DNA from: Fulvimarina manganoxydans
Lineage (GTDB): Bacteria > Pseudomonadota > Alphaproteobacteria > Rhizobiales > Rhizobiaceae
Reading direction: 5' to 3'
Assembly: GCF_900176465.1 (NCBI RefSeq)
Contig: NZ_FWXR01000022.1
Coordinates: 24,932 to 88,931 of the forward strand
Length of the DNA: 64,000 nt
Part shown: piece after piece, positions 16,672-25,233 of the stretch
Layout of the letters: each line of letters opens with the position of its first letter
How positions within the stretch are numbered: the stretch's first letter is position 1
The notes under the pieces: generated by a model
Seen by the model: the letters and a program-made list of their open reading frames with translations, nothing else
Databases searched by the model: none
What the model was told of the DNA's origin: nothing
Made by a program: the position numbers and the translations under genes

Positions 16672-17421
16672 GTGTCGAAACGCTTGGAAGGCAAGATCGC
16701 CGTCGTGACGGCGGCAGGACAGGGCATCGGCCGGCGGACGGCCGAGCGCTTCGCGGAAGAAGGCGCAAAGGTCTATGCCTCCGATCTCGATCGGGCAAAG
16801 CTCGAAGGCCTTGATGCGCTGGGAATTACGACCGAAGCGTTGGACGTGACGGACAAGGAGGCCATCAGGGCCTATTGCGAGCGCCTGCCGACGCCTCAGG
16901 TGGTCTTCAACTGCGCCGGCTTCGTCCATCACGGAACGATCCTCGAATGCGACGAAGCGGCCTGGGACTTCTCCTTCGATCTCAATGTGAAGGCGATGCA
17001 CCGCATCCTGTCGGCGCTTCTGCCGCGCATGATCGAGGCGGGCGGCGGCTCGATCGTCAACATGTCGTCGGCTGCCTCCTCCATCAAGGCGGCGCCGAAC
17101 CGTTACGTCTATATGGCCTCGAAGGCGGCCGTCGTCGGCCTGACGCGCTCGATCGCGGTCGATTTCGTCGGCAAGGGCATTCGCTGCAACGCCATCTGCC
17201 CCGGCACGATTGAATCGCCGTCGCTGGAGGGCCGCATCGCCGATCTCGGCAAGAGCGTCGGCGGCACCGATAAGGCGCGCGAGATGTTCGTCTCGCGCCA
17301 GCCCATGGGGCGTCTCGGCACCCCGGACGAGATCGCCAATCTCGCGCTCTATCTGGCATCCGACGAAAGCAGCTTCACCACCGGCACGACCCAGGTGATC
17401 GACGGCGGCTGGTCGCTGTGA
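16672..17421 (+). CDS. SDR dehydrogenase, DHRS6 / 2-keto-3-deoxy-sugar-acid type
   Basis: 249 residues, classical short-chain dehydrogenase. Cofactor motif AAGQGIGRR (about 14-22), NCAGFVHHGT (about 82-91), catalytic Y147 and K151 in YMASK, and an NAD-preferring Asp (ASDLD) after the second strand. Segments such as 'FVHHGTILECDEAAWDFS' and the end 'VIDGGWSL' closely follow the DHRS6 (BDH2) group. Bacterial members of that group oxidise 2-keto-3-deoxy-L-fuconate or -rhamnonate. Here it would act on the dehydratase product (inferred). Start is GTG at 16672. A small hairpin follows the stop. Confidence 0.85.
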   Translation: MSKRLEGKIAVVTAAGQGIGRRTAERFAEEGAKVYASDLDRAKLEGLDALGITTEALDVTDKEAIRAYCERLPTPQVVFNCAGFVHHGTILECDEAAWDFSFDLNVKAMHRILSALLPRMIEAGGGSIVNMSSAASSIKAAPNRYVYMASKAAVVGLTRSIAVDFVGKGIRCNAICPGTIESPSLEGRIADLGKSVGGTDKAREMFVSRQPMGRLGTPDEIANLALYLASDESSFTTGTTQVIDGGWSL

Positions 17422-17435
17422 TGGCGAGGGAATGA

Positions 17436-17456
17436 CCGGAAAAGGGCGCTTTCCGG
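17436..17456 (+). terminator. Small hairpin after the SDR gene
   Basis: CCGGAAA (17436-17442) pairs with TTTCCGG (17450-17456), 7-base loop, without a U-tract. It may attenuate or stabilise the operon mRNA rather than end it. The remaining gap (to 17629) also contains a REP-like fragment ending in 'AGGATGACG' near 17520-17530. Confidence 0.4.
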
Positions 17457-17629
17457 CAGAACCTGACCGACGCGACGCAACTCGGCCACGCCGAAGACGC
17501 GTGACACTCGGGCTCGGCCCCAGGATGACGCCGGCGAGAGTTTGAACGCCGATGCAGTTCGCCGAATGAGGATGGCATGGGTCATCGTGGCCTCGCCCCT
17601 GCCAGCGGCGTCAATATGGGAGGAAAACA

Positions 17630-18619
17630 ATGCGGATTCTCGTCCTCGGAGCGGCGGGCATGGTGGGGCGGCGGTTGATCGACCGTCTTCTCGCCGAAGG
17701 GACGATCGCCGGCCAGGCGATCGACGTGATCGACGCCGTCGACGTGATCGCGGCTGAAATCCCGGCGACCGGCAGGATCACGATCGACGTGAAAGCGAGC
17801 GACGTCTCCGATCCGGACGAGATCACGGCGCTGATCGACAAGCGACCCGACATCATCTTCCATCTGGCGGCGATCGTCTCCGGCGAGGCGGAGGCCGATT
17901 TCGAGAAGGGCTACCGGATCAATCAGGCCGGCATGTCGCATCTTCTGGAAGCGATCCGGGCAAAGGGCGGGAACTACCGCCCGCGCCTCGTCTTCACCTC
18001 CTCCATCGCGGTGTTCGGCGCGCCCTTCGAGGAGCCGATCGGCGATACCTTCCTGATGGCACCGCTCACCAGCTACGGCACCCAGAAGGCGATCTGCGAA
18101 CTCCTCCTCAACGATTACAGCCGCAAGGGCTTCGTCGACGGCGTCGGCATCCGCCTGCCGACCATCGTGGTGCGGCCCGGCAAGCCCAACAAGGCGGCCT
18201 CCAGCTTCTTTTCCGGCATCATCCGCGAACCGCTCGCCGGCCAGGAGGCGATCCTGCCCGTCGCCGACGACGTGCGCCACTGGGTGGCAAGCCCTTCGGC
18301 CGCCATCGGCTTCCTCATGCACGCCGCGACCATGGATACCGAGCGCCTCGGCGCCCGGCGCTGTCTGACCATGCCGGGGCTGTCCGTCACCATCGCCGAG
18401 ATGATCGAGGCGCTGCGCATGGTGGCAGGCGACGAGGTGGCGGGGCGCATCCGCCGCGAGCCGGACGCAGTGATCGAAAAGATCGTCGCCGGCTGGCCGC
18501 GCGATTTCGCCGCCGATCGGGCACTTCAGGCCGGTTTCACGGCCGACCCGGACTTCGCCTCGATCATCAAGGCGCATATCGCCGACGAGAAACAAAGAGT
18601 CGCACAAGCGGGCGCGTAA
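17630..18619 (+). CDS. denD: DenD-like NAD-dependent epimerase/dehydrogenase
   Basis: 329 residues of the extended SDR fold. Rossmann motif VLGAAGMVGRRL (about 4-15), 'FHLAAIVSGEAEADF' (about 82-96), and catalytic S-T-x-Y-x3-K element 'TSYGTQKAICE' (about 145-155). The full-length pattern follows D-erythronate dehydrogenase (DenD), which oxidises the C2 hydroxyl of erythronate for the four-carbon acid pathway. No kinase (OtnK) or aldolase/isomerase of that pathway is nearby, so it may serve a different aldonate here. A GGGAGG ribosome site precedes the ATG. Confidence 0.75.
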   Translation: MRILVLGAAGMVGRRLIDRLLAEGTIAGQAIDVIDAVDVIAAEIPATGRITIDVKASDVSDPDEITALIDKRPDIIFHLAAIVSGEAEADFEKGYRINQAGMSHLLEAIRAKGGNYRPRLVFTSSIAVFGAPFEEPIGDTFLMAPLTSYGTQKAICELLLNDYSRKGFVDGVGIRLPTIVVRPGKPNKAASSFFSGIIREPLAGQEAILPVADDVRHWVASPSAAIGFLMHAATMDTERLGARRCLTMPGLSVTIAEMIEALRMVAGDEVAGRIRREPDAVIEKIVAGWPRDFAADRALQAGFTADPDFASIIKAHIADEKQRVAQAGA

Positions 18620-18637
18620 AATGGGAGAAACGGACCG

Positions 18638-19552
18638 ATGAACCAAACCACGGACACACCGCGGATCGGCTTTGCCGGCGTTGGCCTGATGGGCCAGGGC
18701 ATGGCGAAGAACATTCTCGAAGCCGGCTTTCCGCTGACCGTCCTTGCCCATCGCAAACGCGAGCCGGTCGAGGACCTGAAGGGACGCGGGGCGGAAGAGG
18801 CGAGCGATGCCGCCGATCTCTGCGCGAGATCCGATATTCTCGTCCTCTGCCTGCCCGGCTCGCCACAGGTGGAAGCATTTGTCGCCACCTTCCTCGCTGG
18901 TGACTGCGAGGGAAAGACGATCGTCGACTGCTCGACCTCGAACCCCGTTTCGACCCGCGCGCTTGCCGAGAGCTGCCGGGAGAAGGGCGCGACGCTGATC
19001 GATGCGCCTTTGTCGCGCACGCCGAAGGAGGCCTGGGAAGGCACGCTCGACGTGATGGCCGGAGCGAGCGAGGCGGACTTTCAACGTGTGAAGCCGCTTC
19101 TCGAAAGCTTTGCCGGCAAATTGGTGCGAGTGGGCGAGACCGGCGCTGGCCATACGATGAAGCTACTCAACAACTTCATCTCTCTCGGCTATGCCTCGAT
19201 CTATGCCGAGGCCTTTGCCATCGGCGCCAAGAACGGGCTCGATCCGGCGACGATCGACGGTGTCATTTCCGGCGGGCGCATGGACTGCCCCTTCTGGCAG
19301 ACCTTTAAGCTCTTTGCGGTCAATGGCGATCGGGAGGCCCATAAATTCGCGCTCTCCAACGCCCATAAGGACATGCGCTACGTGGTCTCCATGGCGACGG
19401 AGTCGGGTGTCGCGACCCGGATGGCCGGGCCGATCAAGGACGGGCTGGCAACGGCCGAGGCGATCGGGCGTGGCGGGGATTATCTACCCTTCCTGACCGA
19501 GATCGTCGCCGAACTGAACGGCGTCAAGCCGCTCAAGACGACGACGGGCTGA
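18638..19552 (+). CDS. NAD(P)-dependent beta-hydroxyacid dehydrogenase (HIBADH family)
   Basis: 304 residues. N-terminal Rossmann motif GFAGVGLMGQGMAKN (about 11-25), the substrate-binding 'DAPLSRTPKEAWEGTL' segment (in place of the more usual D-A-P-V-S-G-G), and the catalytic-Lys helix 'GAGHTMKLLNNFI' (about 166-178). The family covers 3-hydroxyisobutyrate, tartronate-semialdehyde and L-threonate (LtnD) dehydrogenases. Next to a DenD-like enzyme, an aldonate or semialdehyde substrate is likely. An 18-base gap after the DenD-like gene with GGGAG indicates one operon. Confidence 0.82.
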   Translation: MNQTTDTPRIGFAGVGLMGQGMAKNILEAGFPLTVLAHRKREPVEDLKGRGAEEASDAADLCARSDILVLCLPGSPQVEAFVATFLAGDCEGKTIVDCSTSNPVSTRALAESCREKGATLIDAPLSRTPKEAWEGTLDVMAGASEADFQRVKPLLESFAGKLVRVGETGAGHTMKLLNNFISLGYASIYAEAFAIGAKNGLDPATIDGVISGGRMDCPFWQTFKLFAVNGDREAHKFALSNAHKDMRYVVSMATESGVATRMAGPIKDGLATAEAIGRGGDYLPFLTEIVAELNGVKPLKTTTG

Positions 19553-19653
19553 CCCCTTGATGGGCGCGGCGCTCTTGAAGGCCTGTTTCGCGATGGCTTG
19601 CACGGCAGGCAGGCCCTGCCCTGCCGCCGCCTGCCGCCGGACGGGCTGACCGG

Positions 19654-20409
19654 ATGGCGGGGCGCGGGAGCGATCGGGAAAGACGGGGCGGACGGCGCGT
19701 CCTGCCGCGCGGCTCGCGGCCAAGGCCTTCGCGGGAGGGGATCGAGCGGCTGCCGGCGCGGGACCGGGCCTATCACGAACTGAAATTCCGCATTCTCGAA
19801 GGCCGCCTCGCGCCTGGCACGACGCTTCTGGAAACCGAGGTCGCGGATCTTCTCGCTCTCTCGCGCACACCCGTGCGCGAAGCGCTCATCCGCCTGGAGG
19901 AAGAAGGTCTCGTCGAGGTCAAGCCCCGTCATGGCGTGACGGTCAAGGCGCAGTCGCTGGAGGATATCCGCGAGATCCTCGATGTCTTCTCTGCTCTTGA
20001 AGTGAAAGCCGCCGGCCTTCTCGCCACACGCGGACTCGCTGCCGCCGACGCGGCCAAGCTATCGGACATGCTCGACGCGATGGAGGATCATACGCGCTCG
20101 GGCGAGATCGAACCCTGGTCGGAACTCGACGACGTGTTCCATTCGGAAATCGTCGCCCTGTGCGGCAATCGCCGCCTGCAACTCACTTTGCAGCAATATT
20201 GGGGGCAGCAATATCGGGCGCGGGTCGCGATCGTTCGCCTTCGCCCGCCCCCGTCCCAATCGGACGCCGAGCACCGGGCCATTCTTCATGCGATCCGGGA
20301 CGGAGACGAACGCTTGGCGATGTGGCTGCATCGACAGCACCGCGACCGGGCGGATGCAGCTCTCATCCGCCTCCTGGCGACCCAACTCGACGTCTCCGTC
20401 GCGCCATAG
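19654..20409 (+). CDS. GntR-family (FCD) regulator of the sugar-acid operon
   Basis: 251 residues. A basic, low-complexity leader (about 1-33) precedes a GntR winged HTH ('LKFRILEGRLAPGTTLLETEVADLL' region and 'SRTPVREALIRLEEEGLV') and a helical FCD domain ('DVFHSEIVALCGN', 'EHRAILHAIRDGDE', 'MWLHRQH' carrying the metal-type His/Asp). The leader may be a mis-set start, but no better ribosome site is evident downstream. Last gene of the cluster; it probably binds the palindrome at 14702-14719 and responds to a pathway intermediate (inferred). Confidence 0.82.
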   Translation: MAGRGSDRERRGGRRVLPRGSRPRPSREGIERLPARDRAYHELKFRILEGRLAPGTTLLETEVADLLALSRTPVREALIRLEEEGLVEVKPRHGVTVKAQSLEDIREILDVFSALEVKAAGLLATRGLAAADAAKLSDMLDAMEDHTRSGEIEPWSELDDVFHSEIVALCGNRRLQLTLQQYWGQQYRARVAIVRLRPPPSQSDAEHRAILHAIRDGDERLAMWLHRQHRDRADAALIRLLATQLDVSVAP

Positions 20410-20727
20410 GTTTCAACACGAGCGACGGGCCGCGAGAAGGGTATTCCTGATGCGTCGTTTCGCAAATGGTCGTTGGATCTGCAGAGTTCGAAGGTGAGAC
20501 CGATACCCCCGACGCTTTATGATCCTCGAACTTGAAGAGTGTGGGGACCCATGCCTCCGCCGTCAGAGCGGCATTCGGGTCGAGGAAAACGAAGGCGAAA
20601 GACCGCAATCGTTTAGGACTTTGAAGAGCTTGCGAGGCATGGGCTCCCGGCCCTGACGGGACGAGGATGCCGACCGGCATCAATGGCTGCGACCAAACCT
20701 CTTATGCATTCATTTGAGGCAGGAGAA
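20410..20727. other. Gap with long inverted repeat
   Basis: 318 bases with no credible gene. CCCATGCCTC (20548-20557) and GAGGCATGGG (20634-20643) are exact inverted repeats 76 bases apart, and ATGCCGACCGGCAT (near 20668-20681) is a near-perfect small palindrome. It looks like a degenerate intergenic mosaic element and is not obviously related to the other repeats in the window. Confidence 0.45.
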
Positions 20728-21066
20728 CTAACGCGGCTCCTGGCCCGGAATGAGACCGCCCGATGGCGTCGAGGCTTCAGCCGTTGGCGTCACGCCGCCC
20801 TTGGTAGGCAGGCCTGAGGGCACGCCGCGATTGTCGCCGAGACCGAAGAGGAACGGTATACCCTGACTGACAGGACGCAGCACGACACGGCCGTCTGGCA
20901 GGCGGACGGGACGGCTTTCCTCACGCTCGCGCTCGGAAAGACGAACGCCGACAATGTCGTAGCCGTCGCGGTCTTTCAGCTGCGCGTCGGCTTGCATCGG
21001 CAATAAAAGGGGGGCGGTCAGAGCCGCCGAGACGACGGCAATGACCGAAAGAAAGGGTTTGCGCAT
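20728..21066 (-). CDS. Small exported protein ending in a TPSGGLIPGQ motif
   Basis: 112 residues, no recognised family. A signal peptide (MRKPFLSVIAVVSAALTAPL, cleavage near ADAQ) is followed by a polar chain with 'LKDRDGYDIVGVRLSERERE' and 'RLPDGRVVLRPVSQGIPF'. The end is 'STPSGGLIPGQEPR'. The start at 21066 is fixed by AGGAGG upstream and the signal peptide; the frame is open to 21354. The next gene upstream encodes a lipoprotein with almost the same terminal motif. Probably periplasmic; function unknown. Confidence 0.65.
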   Translation of the reverse strand: MRKPFLSVIAVVSAALTAPLLLPMQADAQLKDRDGYDIVGVRLSEREREESRPVRLPDGRVVLRPVSQGIPFLFGLGDNRGVPSGLPTKGGVTPTAEASTPSGGLIPGQEPR

Positions 21067-21220
21067 GACACTACGCCTCCTTTTCCCATTCGACCCTCTC
21101 ACCAGGCAATTGATCCCAGCGGACATATGAAAGCGCCGCTTTCGCATGGCTGCTGGCAGCCTGATCAGCCTTTTGCCTGACGAGAATTGACTGCAAAGGT
21201 CGTTTCTTCGTCGGGCTGTC

Positions 21221-21382
21221 TTACAGCGCCGTTTCCGAAGGAGTCTGGCCGGGTATGATGCCATCGGACGGGGTGCGCTGTTCCATGGGCGTCGGCTGGT
21301 CCATGGTGGTTCGATTTGCGCCGGTGCAACCGGCGAGAGCGGCGAGGCCCGCAAGGGCGATGATGAGGCTTTTCTGTTTCAT
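21221..21382 (-). CDS. Small lipoprotein with a TPSDGIIPGQ motif
   Basis: 53 residues. A short lipoprotein signal (MKQKSLIIALAGLAALAGC) has the lipobox LAGC, Cys at residue 19. The mature peptide is about 35 residues and ends 'TPSDGIIPGQTPSETAL'. The start at 21382 is chosen for the signal peptide; the frame extends 12 residues upstream. The ribosome site is weak. Same strand and 154 bases upstream of the exported protein sharing the motif. Function unknown. Confidence 0.6.
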   Translation of the reverse strand: MKQKSLIIALAGLAALAGCTGANRTTMDQPTPMEQRTPSDGIIPGQTPSETAL

Positions 21383-21471
21383 GAGTGCGCAACGCGCCGA
21401 GAGAGCGGCGAGTTGCAACGGTTGCGATCACACAAAGGCGAGGCCGCCTGGGCGCCCCTCATCAGAAAGGA

Positions 21472-22098
21472 CTAGAAGCGTTCGGGAATGTCGCGCTTGG
21501 GCTCGCCGGGATGCAGTTCGCTGAGAAGGCGATGGACGGCGCCGCGCACCCTTCCAAGCCGCTCGCCCTCGATCGCGCAGAACATCGTGAAGAGCCGGCC
21601 CTTCGATGTCCAGAAATACAAAGGCACGCTCAGCGCGCCGCCGCTCGCCTTGACCGAATAGATGCGCCGGGCAAAACCTTCGCCATTGAGATCGATGACC
21701 AGGGGTTTGTCGGCGATCGCCCAATCGCTCGCGGGCGCGGCTGGATCGGGAATGACCGGACCGGCGACCTCGTTCACCTTATGGGCGAGCCAGTTTTCGA
21801 CCGGCCCCCAGGGCCAGACGGCCGGATTGGTCACATCCTCGACCTTCAGCCAGCGCGAGGCGGGTGGACGCGGCGGCGCGGCGGCATAAAGACAGGTGAA
21901 GCCACCGCCGCAATCGGGGCCGTCGCACGTGAATCGCTGGCCGACATCCATGGTCGCATCGGCGGCGGGACCGGCGGTCCAGCCGGGAACCGATGTCTCG
22001 GCTTTGGAAGAGGAAACGCCGACCGCAATGACGACGAGGCTTGCCGCCGCAAGACGTAAGGAGCCGAGGATCGAAGACGATCGGATCAAGAGAACCAT
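21472..22098 (-). CDS. Hypothetical exported protein
   Basis: 208 residues, no family recognised. A hydrophobic N-terminus (LRLAAASLVVIAVGVSSSKA) looks like a signal peptide. Four cysteines occur in the mature chain, three clustered (FTCDGPDCGGGFTC) and one in 'FTMFCAIEGE', which could form two disulfides. The C-terminal half ('VPLYFWTSKGRLFTMFCAIEGE') is predicted beta-rich. The ATG follows GGGATGG. The codon pattern matches neighbouring genes and it sits in a run of minus-strand exported proteins, so it is likely real. Confidence 0.6.
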   Translation of the reverse strand: MVLLIRSSSILGSLRLAAASLVVIAVGVSSSKAETSVPGWTAGPAADATMDVGQRFTCDGPDCGGGFTCLYAAAPPRPPASRWLKVEDVTNPAVWPWGPVENWLAHKVNEVAGPVIPDPAAPASDWAIADKPLVIDLNGEGFARRIYSVKASGGALSVPLYFWTSKGRLFTMFCAIEGERLGRVRGAVHRLLSELHPGEPKRDIPERF

Positions 22099-22193
22099 CC
22101 CGTTGGCAAGGCAAGACTACTCTGCCGCCCAGCATAGGAAGGGAGCCTTGCCGAGACCTGTCGCGCCTGGCCTCTCGGAAATGGCCTCCAAGC

Positions 22194-23102
22194 TCAGACC
22201 TTGCGCGCGATGACGAGATGGCCCGGCGCCGGTTGGCCTTCCTGCATGCGCACGGTGATTGGCTGAAATAGCTCGATGTCAAAGCCTGCGGCGGATAGCG
22301 CTTCCCGCATATAGGCTTCGCCGTGATGGAAGCGCTGCGCCTTGCCGACCGCGAAAGGCCGCCCAGCAAGGCTCTCTTCGTCCATCGTCTCGGTGGAGAC
22401 GGCCAAAAGGCCTTTGGAGGAAAGCCGCGCGGCGGCCTTGCCGAAAAACGGGGCGAGATCGCCGAGATAGGGCAGGACATCCGTCGCGACGATGAGATCG
22501 AACGCTTCGCCCGGCGCGCCGCTTTTTAAGAAGGCGACAGCCTCGGCGACGAAGAGCCGATCATAGACCTCCTTTTCGTAGCAGATCCCCACCATCGCTT
22601 CGGAGAGATCGACCCCCGTCATATGGCCCGAGCGCTCTCGAAGGATTTCGCCCGACAGGCCGGTGCCGCAGCCGAGATCGAGAACCCGCTCGAAGGCGCC
22701 GGCCTCATTCGGCAAGCGTTCGCCCAAGAGGGCAGGCACGCCATAGCCGAGCTGATGAACGAGAATGTCCTCGAAGGCTTCGGCATGCTGGTCGAAAAGC
22801 GTCGCGACATAGGCATCGCCCGCGCTTGCCGGCGTCTCCCCGGCGCCAAGGCCCGCCAGCCTGATGCGCACACCGCAATGATCGGCGGGGTCGATGGCGA
22901 GGCAACGCTGATAGGCGGCGACGGCAGCGGTCAGATCGCCCATCCGCTCGGCCGCCAGCCCCGCGTCATAGGCTTCGCCCAAGGCGTCCTCGTCGAATTC
23001 GGTGGTCAGGCTCGCGGTGCCGGCATCGCCAGGGCCGGGCTCGTGCCCAGCCTCAGGCGCCGCGATGGGGGTCTTCGGATCGAAGGGGGTGCTGTCACTC
23101 AT
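22194..23102 (-). CDS. SAM-dependent methyltransferase with N-terminal TPR-like region
   Basis: 302 residues. A disordered Pro/Ala/Gly leader (1-35) precedes a TPR-like pair of helices ('LGEAYDAGLAAERMGDLTAA', 'AAYQRCLAIDPADH', about 42-75). A class I methyltransferase domain follows, with motif I VLDLGCGTGLSGEIL (about 138-152) and 'GVDLSEAMVG'. Similar TPR-methyltransferases of unknown target are common in alphaproteobacteria. Start at 23102 (MSDSTPF) is favoured; an ATG seven codons upstream is possible. Confidence 0.8.
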   Translation of the reverse strand: MSDSTPFDPKTPIAAPEAGHEPGPGDAGTASLTTEFDEDALGEAYDAGLAAERMGDLTAAVAAYQRCLAIDPADHCGVRIRLAGLGAGETPASAGDAYVATLFDQHAEAFEDILVHQLGYGVPALLGERLPNEAGAFERVLDLGCGTGLSGEILRERSGHMTGVDLSEAMVGICYEKEVYDRLFVAEAVAFLKSGAPGEAFDLIVATDVLPYLGDLAPFFGKAAARLSSKGLLAVSTETMDEESLAGRPFAVGKAQRFHHGEAYMREALSAAGFDIELFQPITVRMQEGQPAPGHLVIARKV

Positions 23103-23293
23103 GCCCGCCTCTTTAGCCGCCATCGCCGAGCGGAGAAAGACGCGATATCAGGCGCGCTTCGGTGAAACATCGCGCTGCGGGAAAGGCTTCTCGCGAGCGC
23201 GACAGGCTCAAACGCTACGGTCCGACCGGAGACGATCCGGCCGCAACACGTGCCCGGCGATGATTGCGCCGGGGCGGAGCGGCCCAAGAAAGC

Positions 23294-23635
23294 TCAGCGG
23301 CGTGACCAGGTCTGCGACTTGCAGAAGATTTTCAGCGCGCAACCCGTAAGCTTCATCGACGCGCCGTTGACCTTGGCGCTGCCGGCATAGGTCTTGTTCG
23401 CCGCAGGATCGGTGATCTCGCCCGAATAGGACCCGCCGCTGCCGCTCATCCGGCCGATCTGGCGGCCCTTGAACTGACCGGTCTGCAGGGTGATGCAATA
23501 GGCGTTGCCGCAAGGAGCGATCTTGGCAGTTTCGCCGCTGGCGGTCTTCCAGGAGCCGACGACGGGCTCGGCCGCACCGGCGGCACCAGCGCCGATCAAA
23601 AGCGCGGCGATGGCGAAAGTGGTTGATTTCAACAT
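23294..23635 (-). CDS. DUF2147-type exported protein
   Basis: 113 residues. Signal peptide (MLKSTTFAIAALLIGAGAAG, cleavage near GAAE) then a compact DUF2147-like beta-barrel: 'VVGSWKTASGETAKIAPCG', 'GEITDPAANKTYAGSAKVNG', 'KLTGCALKIFCKSQTW'. Four cysteines could make two disulfides in the periplasm. The family is usually nearer 130-160 residues, so this is a short member. GGAGG lies just upstream of the ATG. Function unknown. Confidence 0.75.
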   Translation of the reverse strand: MLKSTTFAIAALLIGAGAAGAAEPVVGSWKTASGETAKIAPCGNAYCITLQTGQFKGRQIGRMSGSGGSYSGEITDPAANKTYAGSAKVNGASMKLTGCALKIFCKSQTWSRR

Positions 23636-23915
23636 GCTGTCCTCCCGATTGTTTCAGGGATGCGCCTGCCATTCCCGGCGACCTCCGCGCTTCCCTTGAC
23701 GTAAGAGTAAACGAAGGCGCGAGTGTGAGAAAGAGCAAAGTTCCGGCGCTCCTGCGACGGCCGGACATCTGCCGTTCCTACGGACGAGGATGGGAGAAAC
23801 CGATCGCCCTTGTTGCTCTGCGACAAGGCAAAGGAGAGACACGTTTTTCGGAGCCCGAAGCCCCGCCTCGGACCCCGAAAAGATCGCCGCCTGTCGGCCA
23901 AGCGCGGCGATAGGT

Positions 23916-24022
23916 TCATCCGGGATCCGGCTGATGCAGATTGATCCCGTATCAATGCCCGCGCGGCTCTTGAGCGGCTCTTAAAATCCGGATCGCGAAG
24001 CGATCAAACGGATTTCGCATCA
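23916..24022 (+). repeat. Dispersed palindromic repeat, copy A
   Basis: About 107 bases, alignable end to end with the copies at 55040-55144 (opposite strand) and 63677-63782. Shared blocks in order: CCGGGATCCGGCTGA, ATCCCGTATCA, GCCCGCGCGGC, CTTGAGCGG, TCGCGAAGCGATCAAACGGA and TTCGCATCA. The outer segments fold into two stem-loops. The right end contains the stop codon (TCA, 24020-24022 on +) of the minus-strand gene beside it. Confidence 0.85.
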
Positions 24023-24373
24023 GTCGGCGACGGGGGTTTCCAGCGGAATACCGCCACCCTCGCCCGCCCGATCGGTCTGGAGCGGCAGCGGATTGGCGCT
24101 GGAGGTGTCGGGCGCCGACATGCCGATCGCGCCGATATTGTTCTGAAGACCGCCTGGGCCGCGGGGCTCCTCCTCATTGGCGCTTTCGCCCTCGCCGACG
24201 CCGGGCAGATTGCTTCCCGCGCCGATCGGCGCCAGAGCTTCGCCCTCGCCGGAGATGGTCGTCCCCGGCAGCGGTGCGCTGTCTTGCGATTGGGCGTAAG
24301 CGGGGCCGGCAGCAAGGACAGCCGCCATTGCCAGCGCGGCGAGAATAGGATTGCGATCGCGGGATGCGGCCAT
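24020..24373 (-). CDS. Small exported Gly/Pro-rich protein
   Basis: 117 residues with no recognised family. Signal peptide (AALAMAAVLAAGPAYAQ), then a low-complexity acidic chain rich in Gly, Glu, Pro and Ser ('APIGAGSNLPGVGEGESANE', 'GGLQNNIGAIGMSAPDTSSA'). Its stop codon lies within repeat copy A. The ATG follows a 'gaggagcc' ribosome site. Probably disordered and periplasmic. Resembles other short exported proteins in this window in composition but not in sequence. Confidence 0.55.
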   Translation of the reverse strand: MAASRDRNPILAALAMAAVLAAGPAYAQSQDSAPLPGTTISGEGEALAPIGAGSNLPGVGEGESANEEEPRGPGGLQNNIGAIGMSAPDTSSANPLPLQTDRAGEGGGIPLETPVAD

Positions 24374-24594
24374 AGGGGAAGGCTCCTCGGGTCAGACGCC
24401 AGAAAGCTGTTCGACGGTTCGGATCACGGCTGTCGAATGACAGGGGGCTTCAGAGCCGGCAAGCGGGCTGGCTCGATCGCGTTCCCCTGCCAGGCTACCA
24501 GCCGCGTTCGATCATGTCGGTTTCAACGGCGAGACCCGCCCCGATGATCCCTCACGATCCCGTCAGACGAAGCAATATTGGTCAAGGGGAGAGG

Positions 24595-25233
24595 TCAGGC
24601 CGTGGCCGGCGAATCCACTGAAAGAAGCGCGAACAGATCGTCCGCAAGGCCAAGAAGGGCGTCCGCCGAAACGGAATTGAAGACCGCTGGCACCTCTTCG
24701 CCTGAGGCCATCATGTCGCCCACCCGCTCGTCGCTGAGCGGCAGATGGATGAAGCCGAACGCCTCGATCCCCAACCGGTCGGCATGGTGGGCGAGCTTAT
24801 AGAGCGTATCGTTGCACAGATAGCCGCCTGCATTGGTCGACCATTCGAAATCCAGCCGATGGCGCCGCAGAAGACGCGCGAGATCGCTTAAAGGAAGGCG
24901 GCAGGCATGGGTGGCTGGCCCTTCGAGGATACTGGGACCGGCGGGAAAGCGACCAACGGCGTCCTCCAGGCCAAGCTCGCGCCGGTTGCGCGCGAGAAGC
25001 TCGATCCGCAGTCGCTCGGCCGACATGTGCAGTCCGAACAAGATCACACCCCGCGCGCCGCTCTCCTCGATCGCCGCCTGCAGCACCGGCCAGCTGTCGT
25101 CCCAGGAAACGGGGAGCGTCACCAGGGCGCGGCCGGGCCGTTGCGGCGCTTGGCGCAACGCCGCGACGAGATCGGCGCTCGGATTGAAGGGAGCGCCGGG
25201 AAAAGGCGCGAAACCGGCGATGAGAACCGTCAT
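24595..25233 (-). CDS. pcp: Pyroglutamyl-peptidase I
   Basis: 212 residues, family C15 cysteine peptidase; removes N-terminal pyroglutamate from peptides in the cytosol. The triad is visible as E78 (RIELLARNR), C140 (TNAGGYLCND) and H163 (FIHLPL). The N-terminal loop GFAPFPGAPFNPS matches the family's G-F-x-P-F-G-G-x3-N-P-S with small changes. Normal length. The neighbours are unrelated, so it appears monocistronic. No clear ribosome site is seen upstream of the ATG. Confidence 0.9.
   Translation of the reverse strand: MTVLIAGFAPFPGAPFNPSADLVAALRQAPQRPGRALVTLPVSWDDSWPVLQAAIEESGARGVILFGLHMSAERLRIELLARNRRELGLEDAVGRFPAGPSILEGPATHACRLPLSDLARLLRRHRLDFEWSTNAGGYLCNDTLYKLAHHADRLGIEAFGFIHLPLSDERVGDMMASGEEVPAVFNSVSADALLGLADDLFALLSVDSPATA

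Noticed and set aside
17500..17535. REP-like fragment ending in AGGATGACG considered as a full repeat copy
   Set aside because: Only a short match to common REP motifs; no second arm, and it does not align with the 106-bp repeat.
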